Source: Actinomycetota bacterium (GTDB taxonomy: Bacteria; Actinomycetota; Actinomycetes; Nanopelagicales; Nanopelagicaceae). Taken from it: a stretch of DNA of 5,284 nucleotides. Positions within the stretch are counted from its first letter, which is position 1; each line of letters starts with the position of its first letter. Shown here piece after piece: positions 1-4,999 of this stretch. Where the stretch lies: assembly GCA_947465365.1 (NCBI GenBank), contig CANIAV010000077.1:1-5284 (forward strand). Reading direction: 5' to 3'. Below the pieces are notes generated by a model. It was not told the origin of the DNA, ran no database searches, and worked only from the letters and a program-made list of their open reading frames with translations. Made by a program: the position numbers and the translations under genes.

Positions 1-163
1 ATAAGGAAAGTTTGACCGCACTTAACGATCCATCATTTGTAATACTTGTGAAGAAAGTTGACCATGGAACCTTAATCACCAAGGCCAGGATGGGAAGTGC
101 AATTAACAGAATGGCAAGATAAGCAAAGGCGCGAGAGATTGGATCAACGCGTCTTGAATTCAC
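1..163 (-). CDS. modB: Molybdate ABC transporter permease ModB, N-terminal part (cut by window edge)
   Basis: Reverse-strand translation downstream of modA gives the start of an ABC permease. A short basic leader (NSRRVDPISRAF) leads into a first membrane helix (AYLAILLIALPILALVI), followed by VPWSTFF and then SLSAVKLSL. The hydrophobic helix, the 'xVPW' turn and the 'AVKLSL' lead-in are typical of ModB/CysT-type permease N-termini. ModB would form the membrane channel for molybdate, working with ModA and the ATPase ModC, which is expected further left. The start is uncertain. I chose GTG at 163, but an in-frame TTG at 184 would leave only 14 bp after the modA stop, and neither has a clear Shine-Dalgarno sequence. 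An in-frame stop lies just upstream, inside the end of modA. The position directly after modA in the same direction supports the assignment. Only about 54 codons are visible, so the product call rests on that fragment plus context. Confidence 0.8.
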   Translation of the reverse strand, partial: MNSRRVDPISRAFAYLAILLIALPILALVIKVPWSTFFTSITNDGSLSAVKLSL

Positions 164-198
164 CGCCCGAGCATATCTAATCAACGAAAGATCTGCGA

Positions 199-975
199 TT
201 ACTTAAGTGAATCTACCTGAAATCCCGCCTTTGCCAGCGCTAATCTAATTTCGGTGCTCTGCAGATATTGGAATATTCGCTTTGCCCATCGGTTATCATT
301 GGCAATCGCAGTTTTAGCGATACCAATCTTGTATTGGGTAGAAGCAGCTTTGGTATCTGCAAAAGTGATCGCACGGATTTTACTTGAGTTAGCAATTACA
401 TCCGTCTTATAAACTATAGCCGCATCAACTGCTCCGGCAAGTAATTTTGCAAGGGTGCCTGATGCCGAAGGCTCAAAAGAAACCGGAGAGCTTTTAACTA
501 CACCTTCTGCCCCCAAGGCACGGTCTGCCGCGATTCCGCATGGAACTGTGCGAGCACATTGAATCCATTTTACTTTCCCATTTAGATCGCCAATCTTCTT
601 TATTGGCGAATTCAATGAAACGGCAAGAACAACTTCATTTACAACATAATCAGATGGGCTTGCCACCTCAGATTTTGCAGATGCCATGCTGGATTCATCT
701 GCTGACACAAAAATATCGAATGGTGCCCCTGAATTAATTTGGCTGGCTAATGTGGAAGATGATCCAAATGAAATATTTATCTTCACGCCAGGGTGCGCTG
801 CTACAAACTTCTTTGTTAAAGCGTTGTATTGGGCTTGCAAGCTAGATGCTGCAAATACATTGACGGTTTTTGGCGATACCGCGATAGCTGATTGTGGGTT
901 TAAAAGGGCGGCAAGAAGAATTGAGAGGCTCAGAGTGAAGCAACCTCCTTGCCACTTACGACGGCCTGCCTTCAT
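199..975 (-). CDS. modA: Molybdate ABC transporter substrate-binding protein ModA
   Basis: This is a 258-aa protein of normal ModA length. It has an export signal at residues 1-32: basic MKAGRRK, a hydrophobic core, then a likely signal peptidase I site after SAIA. The mature part shows the ModA landmarks in order: VFAASSL (40-46), FGSSSTLASQI (70-80), GAPFDIFVSADESSM (83-97), a VPCG turn (144-147) and VDAAIVYKTDV (183-193), whose tyrosine matches the oxyanion-ligand position known in ModA. It should bind molybdate (or tungstate) outside the membrane and hand it to ModB. C140 and C146 are close enough to pair, but a disulfide is inferred only. No lipobox is visible: C12 lies before the hydrophobic core, which is odd for a Gram-positive binding protein. 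The ATG at 975 has no Shine-Dalgarno and sits 7 bp after a CATAAT box, suggesting a leaderless mRNA. modB follows in the same direction. Confidence 0.93.
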   Translation of the reverse strand: MKAGRRKWQGGCFTLSLSILLAALLNPQSAIAVSPKTVNVFAASSLQAQYNALTKKFVAAHPGVKINISFGSSSTLASQINSGAPFDIFVSADESSMASAKSEVASPSDYVVNEVVLAVSLNSPIKKIGDLNGKVKWIQCARTVPCGIAADRALGAEGVVKSSPVSFEPSASGTLAKLLAGAVDAAIVYKTDVIANSSKIRAITFADTKAASTQYKIGIAKTAIANDNRWAKRIFQYLQSTEIRLALAKAGFQVDSLK

Positions 976-982
976 ATGATTG

Positions 983-988
983 ATTATG
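983..988 (-). promoter_or_regulatory. Putative -10 element for modA (leaderless transcript)
   Basis: On the minus strand the sequence CATAAT (5 of 6 matches to TATAAT) ends 7 bp before the modA ATG. A transcript starting at the usual distance would begin at or next to the start codon, which agrees with the absence of a ribosome binding site. I see no good -35 at the matching distance, and no ModE-like palindrome. Confidence 0.4.
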
Positions 989-1000
989 CCGCAATTTCAA

Positions 1001-1029
1001 GTGGCACCGGTTTTGCTTCCTGATATGCT
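1001..1029 (+). promoter_or_regulatory. Putative extended -10 promoter for the coxDE operon
   Basis: TATGCT at 1024-1029 is preceded by TG at 1021-1022 (TGn, an extended -10). GTGGCA at 1001-1006 lies 17 bp upstream and matches TTGACA at 4 of 6 positions. It would give a leader of about 20-25 nt ahead of the ATG at 1059. This is motif reading only. The 83-bp gap between divergent genes must hold promoters for both sides. Confidence 0.4.
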
Positions 1030-1046
1030 TCACCTCACATTTCATT

Positions 1047-1052
1047 AGGGGG
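1047..1052 (+). promoter_or_regulatory. Strong Shine-Dalgarno of the 84-aa gene
   Basis: AGGGGG lies 6 bp before the ATG at 1059. It is the clearest ribosome binding site in the plus-strand operon. It fixes the start of the small first gene and argues that this gene is really translated. Confidence 0.65.
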
Positions 1053-1058
1053 CCTTAA

Positions 1059-1313
1059 ATGTCAGTTGAAAGCGATCTAGCACGCCAAGCGCTTAGTTCA
1101 ATCTGGCAAGCACAGGGCGAAAAAATGGAAGAGTTGGATGAAGAATGCAATCCAAATAAAGCCTGCCGCAATATGAAAGAAGTTACTTTCGAAGGATTTA
1201 TCCAAGATGAAGGTAAGGATCTGGCTACTGCATGGCGCGAGACTCTTATTCGCGATGGCAAACTTGGCGCCGGAAGTATCGGCAGCTTAGTCTCAGAAAA
1301 TAAGCTCAAGTAA
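1059..1313 (+). CDS. Small acidic hypothetical protein, first gene of the coxDE operon
   Basis: This is an 84-aa soluble protein that I do not recognise. It has no signal peptide or membrane helix. Residues 1-29 read as an acidic amphipathic helix (ARQALSSIWQAQGEKMEEL). Two cysteines then lie six residues apart (C30 and C36 in CNPNKAC), followed by a mixed region (FEGFIQDEGKDLATAWRETL) and a Gly/Ser-rich end. The start is supported by the AGGGGG site 6 bp upstream. It ends 23 bp before coxD in the same direction with no terminator between, so the two are probably co-transcribed. An opposite-strand frame of similar length (1055-1309) exists but lacks such a start signal and is taken as a shadow. 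The two cysteines could bind metal or form a disulfide, but a single C-x5-C pair is weak evidence. Its function is unknown; a role in the same maturation process as coxDE is inferred from position only. Confidence 0.75.
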   Translation: MSVESDLARQALSSIWQAQGEKMEELDEECNPNKACRNMKEVTFEGFIQDEGKDLATAWRETLIRDGKLGAGSIGSLVSENKLK

Positions 1314-1336
1314 ATACACGAATAGATCTTTAAATT

Positions 1337-2227
1337 ATGATTTCAACATCTTTTGATTTGCTGACCGTCGATGAGCTAACGGAAGAACTCCGATCGATTG
1401 GTTATGTGGCCAATCGCGGTCTTGCGACTTCCCTGTTAATTTCCATGAAACTCGGCCGTCCAATCCTTCTTGAAGGAGAAGTTGGTGTCGGTAAGACTGA
1501 ACTTGCCAAGAGTATTTCTAAGCTACTTGGGCGCAAGCTAATCCGCCTGCAATGCTATGAAGGTATTGATACAAATCAAGCGCTATACGAGTGGGATTAT
1601 GCGCGCCAGATGCTGCAGATCCGTGCCATGTCAGGCAATGAAGTTTCAGATAAATCTGTCGATGACCTATTTGGTTCTAAATTTCTAATCGAGCGCCCGC
1701 TGCTGCAGGCCATTAAAGCCGGCGATCAATGCGTCTTGCTAATCGATGAAGTCGATCGAGCAGATGATGAATTCGAAGCATTTCTACTGGAGCTTCTCTC
1801 AGATTTCCAGATAACCATTCCCGAAATTGGAACAATTGCAGCCACATCACGCCCAATCGTAATTTTGACCTCTAACCGCACCCGTGAATTACACGATGCA
1901 CTAAAGCGTCGCTGCCTATATAACTGGATTGGCTTCCCTGCACAAGAACAAGAGATCGAAATCGTAAAGTCACGAGTTCCTGGCGTCTCTGATCAATTGG
2001 CTTCAAAAGTTGTTGGCACCGTTAACAAACTTCGCGAAATGGATCTTGAAAAATCTCCCGGAGTTGCCGAGACTATTGATTGGGTGCAATCGCTAGAAGC
2101 GATTGGGGCAAGCTCCCTCAACGAAACTAACGCAGCTGAGACTTTGGGCGCAGTCATCAAGGGACGTGATGATCTCGAATATGTATCTGGCAACCTTGCA
2201 GAGATAGTCTCTGATGCCTCTAACTGA
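1337..2227 (+). CDS. coxD: MoxR-family AAA+ ATPase, CoxD type
   Basis: This is a 296-aa AAA+ ATPase. Residues 47-54 form Walker A (GEVGVGKT), 133-140 Walker B (VLLIDEVD), and 176-180 sensor 1 (ILTSN). Arg191/Arg192 in ALKRRCLYNW are at the arginine-finger position, and PGVAETIDW (241-249) lies in the lid. The stretches RLQCYEGID (70-78) and YEWDYARQM (84-92) are more typical of CoxD than of general MoxR proteins. In Oligotropha carboxidovorans, CoxD is a membrane-associated ATPase needed to complete the Cu/Mo active site of CO dehydrogenase. Here a similar chaperone role on a molybdenum hydroxylase or other metalloenzyme is inferred. An in-frame stop just before the ATG at 1337 rules out a longer form (other than an ATT start), and no Shine-Dalgarno is seen. 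The gene overlaps coxE by 14 bp, as expected for a co-acting ATPase/VWA pair. A related cluster without CO dehydrogenase is possible. Confidence 0.92.
   Translation: MISTSFDLLTVDELTEELRSIGYVANRGLATSLLISMKLGRPILLEGEVGVGKTELAKSISKLLGRKLIRLQCYEGIDTNQALYEWDYARQMLQIRAMSGNEVSDKSVDDLFGSKFLIERPLLQAIKAGDQCVLLIDEVDRADDEFEAFLLELLSDFQITIPEIGTIAATSRPIVILTSNRTRELHDALKRRCLYNWIGFPAQEQEIEIVKSRVPGVSDQLASKVVGTVNKLREMDLEKSPGVAETIDWVQSLEAIGASSLNETNAAETLGAVIKGRDDLEYVSGNLAEIVSDASN
2199..2213 (+). promoter_or_regulatory. Small hairpin abutting the coxE start codon
   Basis: CAGAGA-TAG-TCTCTG is a perfect 6-bp stem with a 3-base loop that ends directly before the coxE ATG at 2214. The only purine-rich stretch that could serve as its ribosome binding site (GAGA, 2201-2204) lies in the stem. 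It sits within the last codons of coxD, so ribosomes finishing coxD would open it. This would suit translational coupling, but the stem is short and could be chance. Confidence 0.3.
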
Positions 2228-3344
2228 GGGCTTTGACGAATTATTTGTTGAATTTGCTCAAGAACTTAGATCTCATGGAATGCTCGTCGGATCTGATGAT
2301 GTAATCACTTTCTGCAATGCAGTATCGGTCCTGGATGGTACAGATGTAATGGATGTCTACTGGGGCGGTAGAACAACTCTGGTTCGTCGCAAAGAAAATA
2401 TCCCCGTCTATAACGAGATTTTCCAACGCTTCTTCTTTGATAATTTGGAGGAAGAGGAGAGCGTGGCGAAGAAGAAATTCCGCGCGCAAGTCAGCACAAC
2501 TTCCACTATTGAAATCCCTGAAAATGAAAGAACTGAACAGGGTGATTCCAACGATGACACCAAAATGGGATTTATGGCAGCAAGCCATGAAATCTTCCGA
2601 AATAAGGCCTTTAATGAATGCACTCCGCAAGAGCTCCTTGCCCTACGCAAGATGATGTCGAATATCCGACTAAACCCACCGATCCGCAGAACGCGGCGTT
2701 TGATTTCAACAAATAAGGGTAAGAAATTAAATATGCGCAAAATAGTTCGGGAAAATATGCGCGCTATGGGAGAGAACCGAGAAATCTTCTACACCAAGAA
2801 GAAGGAGCGGCTGCGACCGGTAGTTTTTATCCTCGATATCTCAGGTTCTATGGCTGACTATTCTAGAAATTTATTACAACTGGCATATTCTGCGCGAAGT
2901 GCGAATCAAAAAGTTGAAGTTTTCTGCTTCGGAACCAGGCTTACCCGTGTAACTCGTTCTCTCTCACGTCGTAACCCTGATCAAGCGATGGAGCAAGCTG
3001 GCGCCGAAGCCATGGATTGGGAAGGTGGAACACGTATTGGTGATGCCATCAATACCTTCCTAAAGAAGTGGGGACGCGGACGAGTAGGTAGAGGTTCGAT
3101 AGTTGTCATCTGTTCCGATGGACTAGATCGCGGCGATCCTGAGACGTTAGCAAAATCAATGGAAGCCCTCTCTCGTATCGCATATAGAGTTGTGTGGATG
3201 AATCCACATCGCGGAGATGCCGATAGATATGTGCCAACTTCGATGGGAATGATCATTGCAGAACCCTTTATCGATGAAGTTGTATCAGGACATAATCTAA
3301 AAAGTCTGGAAGAATTCAGCCGAAAACTCGTCTCAATTAGATAG
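2214..3344 (+). CDS. coxE: VWA-domain protein, CoxE family
   Basis: This is a 376-aa protein of the CoxE-like VWA family. Residues 1-80 form a helical N-terminal region, and 81-190 are charged and probably flexible, with a basic RRTRRL patch. From about 200 the VWA domain follows. The metal-ion-dependent adhesion site is complete: DISGS (208-212), Thr273 in GGTRIG, and Asp302 in CSDGLDRGDP. The end (VVWMNPHRGD, then a repeat-free helical tail) also fits CoxE. No signal or membrane helix is seen, so it should act in the cytoplasm. In known systems a VWA protein is the client adaptor of its MoxR ATPase, and CoxE is needed for CO dehydrogenase active-site assembly. The ATG overlaps coxD by 14 bp and has only a weak GAGA site inside a hairpin, so translation is probably coupled to coxD. 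The exact client enzyme cannot be read from this window. Confidence 0.92.
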   Translation: MPLTEGFDELFVEFAQELRSHGMLVGSDDVITFCNAVSVLDGTDVMDVYWGGRTTLVRRKENIPVYNEIFQRFFFDNLEEEESVAKKKFRAQVSTTSTIEIPENERTEQGDSNDDTKMGFMAASHEIFRNKAFNECTPQELLALRKMMSNIRLNPPIRRTRRLISTNKGKKLNMRKIVRENMRAMGENREIFYTKKKERLRPVVFILDISGSMADYSRNLLQLAYSARSANQKVEVFCFGTRLTRVTRSLSRRNPDQAMEQAGAEAMDWEGGTRIGDAINTFLKKWGRGRVGRGSIVVICSDGLDRGDPETLAKSMEALSRIAYRVVWMNPHRGDADRYVPTSMGMIIAEPFIDEVVSGHNLKSLEEFSRKLVSIR

Positions 3345-3347
3345 GTG
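3343..3347 (+). promoter_or_regulatory. Shine-Dalgarno fused to the coxE stop codon
   Basis: AGGTG begins inside the coxE TAG stop (3342-3344) and ends 8 bp before the ATG at 3356. It supports the start of the 96-aa gene and ties its translation to termination of coxE. Confidence 0.5.
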
Positions 3348-3355
3348 CCACGATT

Positions 3356-3646
3356 ATGAAGTTCAGCGTCTCAATCTTTGCCGAAGGTGATCGTGAAATT
3401 ACTCTTGAAGAGGTAGTTGAACTCGCTGATGCCGTAGCAATTCACAGCGGCTTAGCAACAGGTGCTGGCACAACTGGGTATGGTGCACAAATAATCGTTG
3501 AGGCCCCTAGTTCTGATATTGCTGTAGATGCTGCCCTGGTTATCTTTAATGAAGCGGTTAAGACCGCCAATCTTCCAGTCTTTGAAATTATTAAGGCCGA
3601 GACTATGTCTGAAGATCAAGACTGGGAAGACGCGCTCGAAGAATGA
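3356..3646 (+). CDS. Hypothetical 96-aa protein, ferredoxin-like fold suspected
   Basis: I do not recognise a named family. The sequence suggests alternating elements: a strand (KFSVSIFAEG), a helix (LEEVVELADAVAIHSGL), a Gly-rich turn (ATGAGTTGYG, 34-43), a strand (AQIIVEA), a helix (SDIAVDAALVIFNEAVKTAN), a strand (VFEIIKAE) and an acidic tail (SEDQDWEDALEE). This beta-alpha-beta-alpha-beta order is compatible with a small ferredoxin-like or ACT-like sandwich, which is inference only. It has no cysteines, signal peptide or membrane helix. The start is fixed by AGGTG 8 bp upstream. The gene lies 11 bp after coxE and overlaps the next gene by 4 bp (ATGA), so it belongs to the operon and is translationally coupled to the GIY-YIG-like gene. 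That tight link suggests the two products work together, for example as an adaptor and its partner. No direct evidence gives a role in CO dehydrogenase maturation. Confidence 0.8.
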   Translation: MKFSVSIFAEGDREITLEEVVELADAVAIHSGLATGAGTTGYGAQIIVEAPSSDIAVDAALVIFNEAVKTANLPVFEIIKAETMSEDQDWEDALEE

Positions 3647-4086
3647 TCCGCCTTGGGTCGCTAGCTGGGTATCCCTTTGAAGGCCCTCGTGCACTTGCCG
3701 GATGGACTCCCCCAAAAATTGCCGCTGTCTATGCTGTTATGTGTCTTAACGACCCAGAGAATAAACCACAAGAATTTTCCATAATCTACGTCGGCCACGC
3801 TGCCGATTTAAGCACCCAAGGCTTTCCACTCAAGCATCCGCGATCTGCTTCATGGGTAGCGCGGGCCGGAAATAAATTTAATTTACATATCTGTTGGTTT
3901 GATATTCCGGGTGGTACTGAACGTCATCGCGAAATGATCGCCCATGAACTAATGGCGGTATATGAACCAAGTTGTAATCTCGAAAAATACGATCAAGCAT
4001 GGAAAGACGAATGGATCGGTGAATACTCAAATGCATTCACCGACCCATTGACCACTGGTCGCGATCCAAATAATCGCAGCCAGTAA
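3643..4086 (+). CDS. GIY-YIG-like domain protein with altered active site
   Basis: This is a 147-aa protein covering little more than one domain. The first motif reads AVY (28-30) and the second IYVG (48-51), so both characteristic tyrosines are present (Y30, Y49). HELMAVYEPSCN (101-112) carries the conserved glutamate (E102) and the late asparagine (N112). Ten residues after Y49, where GIY-YIG nucleases such as I-TevI have the catalytic arginine, there is Gln59 (DLSTQGF). The gap between the two tyrosines (19 residues) is longer than in I-TevI. It may therefore be a DNA- or RNA-binding protein without cleavage activity, or use R67 or R74 instead. No DNA-binding domain, signal or membrane helix is added; the last 35 residues are polar. 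The ATG overlaps the stop of the 96-aa gene by 4 bp. It is the last gene of the operon and stops 3 bp before a convergent gene. The family call is by motif reading; the function is unknown. Confidence 0.75.
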   Translation: MIRLGSLAGYPFEGPRALAGWTPPKIAAVYAVMCLNDPENKPQEFSIIYVGHAADLSTQGFPLKHPRSASWVARAGNKFNLHICWFDIPGGTERHREMIAHELMAVYEPSCNLEKYDQAWKDEWIGEYSNAFTDPLTTGRDPNNRSQ

Positions 4087-4089
4087 AAC

Positions 4090-4452
4090 CTAATCTATCT
4101 TTACGCCAACACCATCAAAGAGACGTGAGCGTCGAGTTCCCATTGCTGGGAAATTTGGTTTTGGAGCTGCATGCTCTGGTTCTGGCACATAAGTAGCGCC
4201 AACAACGATCGCCTCAGCAAAGCCATACAGGAGTGGAAGAGCGCCAGCGACTACGCCACCAGTTCTATTGATCCGCTCAAGGCCAGGCTCGATTATGTCT
4301 GCATCATGTTTGATCTGCCAAACTAGATCTGCAGCCTCTTCTAACTTGACTGCAACAGCGGCAAGCTGGCGGCCAACGATGAAGAGATAGATCGCAAGGC
4401 CGGCGATAAGCGCGACGATGTCGATTACTGAAAATAACTGAAGCGTTGTCAT
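4090..4452 (-). CDS. Small single-pass membrane protein (paralog 4 of 4), proline-rich tail
   Basis: This is a 120-aa protein of unknown function and the longest of four related small proteins. One membrane helix spans about residues 8-27. R28 and K36 follow it and D11 lies near its start, so the tail is predicted to be cytoplasmic. Residues 29-60 form a helical, heptad-like stretch (AVAVKLEEAADLVWQIKHDADII), followed by INRT at 61-64, the motif shared with its three neighbours. A second hydrophobic stretch (GGVVAGALPLLYGFAEAIVVGA, about 65-86) could be another membrane or membrane-lying helix. The tail (87-120) is proline-rich with a basic patch (TRRSR). The overall plan resembles DUF948-type proteins, but I cannot confirm membership. 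The ATG overlaps the stop of the preceding gene by 4 bp, with AAGGTG 5 bp upstream. It is the last gene of its operon. Confidence 0.82.
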   Translation of the reverse strand: MTTLQLFSVIDIVALIAGLAIYLFIVGRQLAAVAVKLEEAADLVWQIKHDADIIEPGLERINRTGGVVAGALPLLYGFAEAIVVGATYVPEPEHAAPKPNFPAMGTRRSRLFDGVGVKID

Positions 4453-4724
4453 GAGCGCACCTTATCTAGAACTCGTCCAAGGAATAAGTGATGCTCAAGT
4501 CCTTCTGCAAGAACTGCATCTACGCCAGCGGCGGTCTTATTGATTAGCTCTGTATTTGCAGTATTCGCCTGAGCTGCAGTGAGCGTCTGGCGAATCTGCG
4601 CAACGCGCTTATCGATAATGCGAACTAGCAAAACCAGGATTGTCAGCAACGCAGCTACAGCTACGACGACGACAGCACCAAGAATATTTGCGAGAACCCA
4701 CAGTGAGTGAGTATTGGAATCCAT
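4449..4724 (-). CDS. Small single-pass membrane protein (paralog 3 of 4)
   Basis: This is a 91-aa protein of unknown function. Residues 9-34 are a long Val/Leu/Ala-rich membrane helix. The preceding N-terminus has no basic residues (MDSNTHS), while R35, K39, R40 and R45 follow the helix. By the positive-inside rule the tail is cytoplasmic. The tail is helical, with INKT at 61-64. It aligns without gaps to the 84-aa protein encoded just before it: both start MD, have H6 and W9, NTA at 54-56 and N-x-T at 62-64. This is direct evidence of duplication. The C-terminus adds a charged segment (EHHLFLGRVLDKVRS) absent from the shorter copies. AGGAGG lies 8 bp before the ATG, within the end of the preceding gene. 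Its stop overlaps the next start (ATGA), so the two should be made in linked amounts. Confidence 0.82.
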   Translation of the reverse strand: MDSNTHSLWVLANILGAVVVVAVAALLTILVLLVRIIDKRVAQIRQTLTAAQANTANTELINKTAAGVDAVLAEGLEHHLFLGRVLDKVRS

Positions 4725-4728
4725 CTTC

Positions 4729-4983
4729 TCAGCCTCCTAGTTTCTTACGGCCACGATTAAGTCCGGCAACAATCGCTGTGGCATATGCGATAGTTGTATT
4801 AAGACCTTTAAGGCCGGCTGTGTTAACAACTGCGCCTTCAAGTCCGGCATTAATTCTTTGAGCCTGGCCACCAATTTTGTGAGCCAGCAAAAGGATTGGG
4901 ACTACGAGAGCTACGACAACAAGTACAACAACTGTTGCAATGATGTAGCCCACGAGCCAACCTGGGTGATTAGTAAAGTCCAT
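4729..4983 (-). CDS. Small single-pass membrane protein (paralog 2 of 4)
   Basis: This is an 84-aa protein of unknown function. It has a short polar N-terminus (MDFTNHPGW), a Val/Leu-rich membrane helix at about 10-34, and then a predicted cytoplasmic helical tail (K36, R43) rich in Ala, Gly and Asn. The tail holds NTA (54-56) and LNTT (61-64), and ends in a basic cluster (NRGRKKLGG). Residues H6, W9, 54-56, N62 and T64 match the next protein in the operon at identical positions. The tail after N62 (TIAYATAIVAGL) is hydrophobic enough to lie on or in the membrane. The ATG has AAGGGGA 8 bp upstream; this site overlaps the stop codon of the gene before. The gene ends 4 bp before the next start. 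Confidence 0.82.
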   Translation of the reverse strand: MDFTNHPGWLVGYIIATVVVLVVVALVVPILLLAHKIGGQAQRINAGLEGAVVNTAGLKGLNTTIAYATAIVAGLNRGRKKLGG

Positions 4984-4991
4984 CTGTTATC

Positions 4992-4999
4992 TCCCCTTA
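4992..4999 (-). promoter_or_regulatory. Stop codon/Shine-Dalgarno fusion TAAGGGGA
   Basis: The TAA of the 75-aa gene is the first part of the TAAGGGGA that serves as ribosome binding site for the 84-aa gene, 8 bp before its ATG. The identical octamer occurs at 5231-5238, one gene upstream. Confidence 0.65.

Noticed and set aside
686..979. 97-aa plus-strand reading frame
   Set aside because: It lies fully antisense to modA, whose motifs are clear, and shows no ribosome binding site or recognisable protein pattern.
976..1058. ModE-type operator near modA
   Set aside because: I looked for an ATCGnTATATA-like palindrome and found none. The only palindrome is ACCGGT (1006-1011), which is too short to mean much.
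1055..1309. 84-aa minus-strand frame opposite the first gene of the plus operon
   Set aside because: It mirrors the plus-strand gene, which has the strong AGGGGG site and fits the operon. The minus frame is rich in Ser/Arg/Pro, as expected for a shadow.
1314..1336. Separate promoter directly before coxD
   Set aside because: TAGATC at 1323-1328 is a poor -10 match and no -35 fits. Co-transcription with the 84-aa gene is simpler.
2241..2740. Two minus-strand frames (129 and 110 aa) and a 100-aa plus-strand frame inside coxE
   Set aside because: coxE is continuous through this region with family-typical length and an intact VWA domain. The alternative frames have no start signals.
4087..4150. 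Bidirectional terminator at the convergent junction
   Set aside because: No inverted repeat with adjacent T-run could be found by eye.
4640..4861. 73-aa plus-strand frame across the small membrane genes
   Set aside because: It spans a junction between two well-supported minus-strand genes and has a low-complexity, shadow-like composition.
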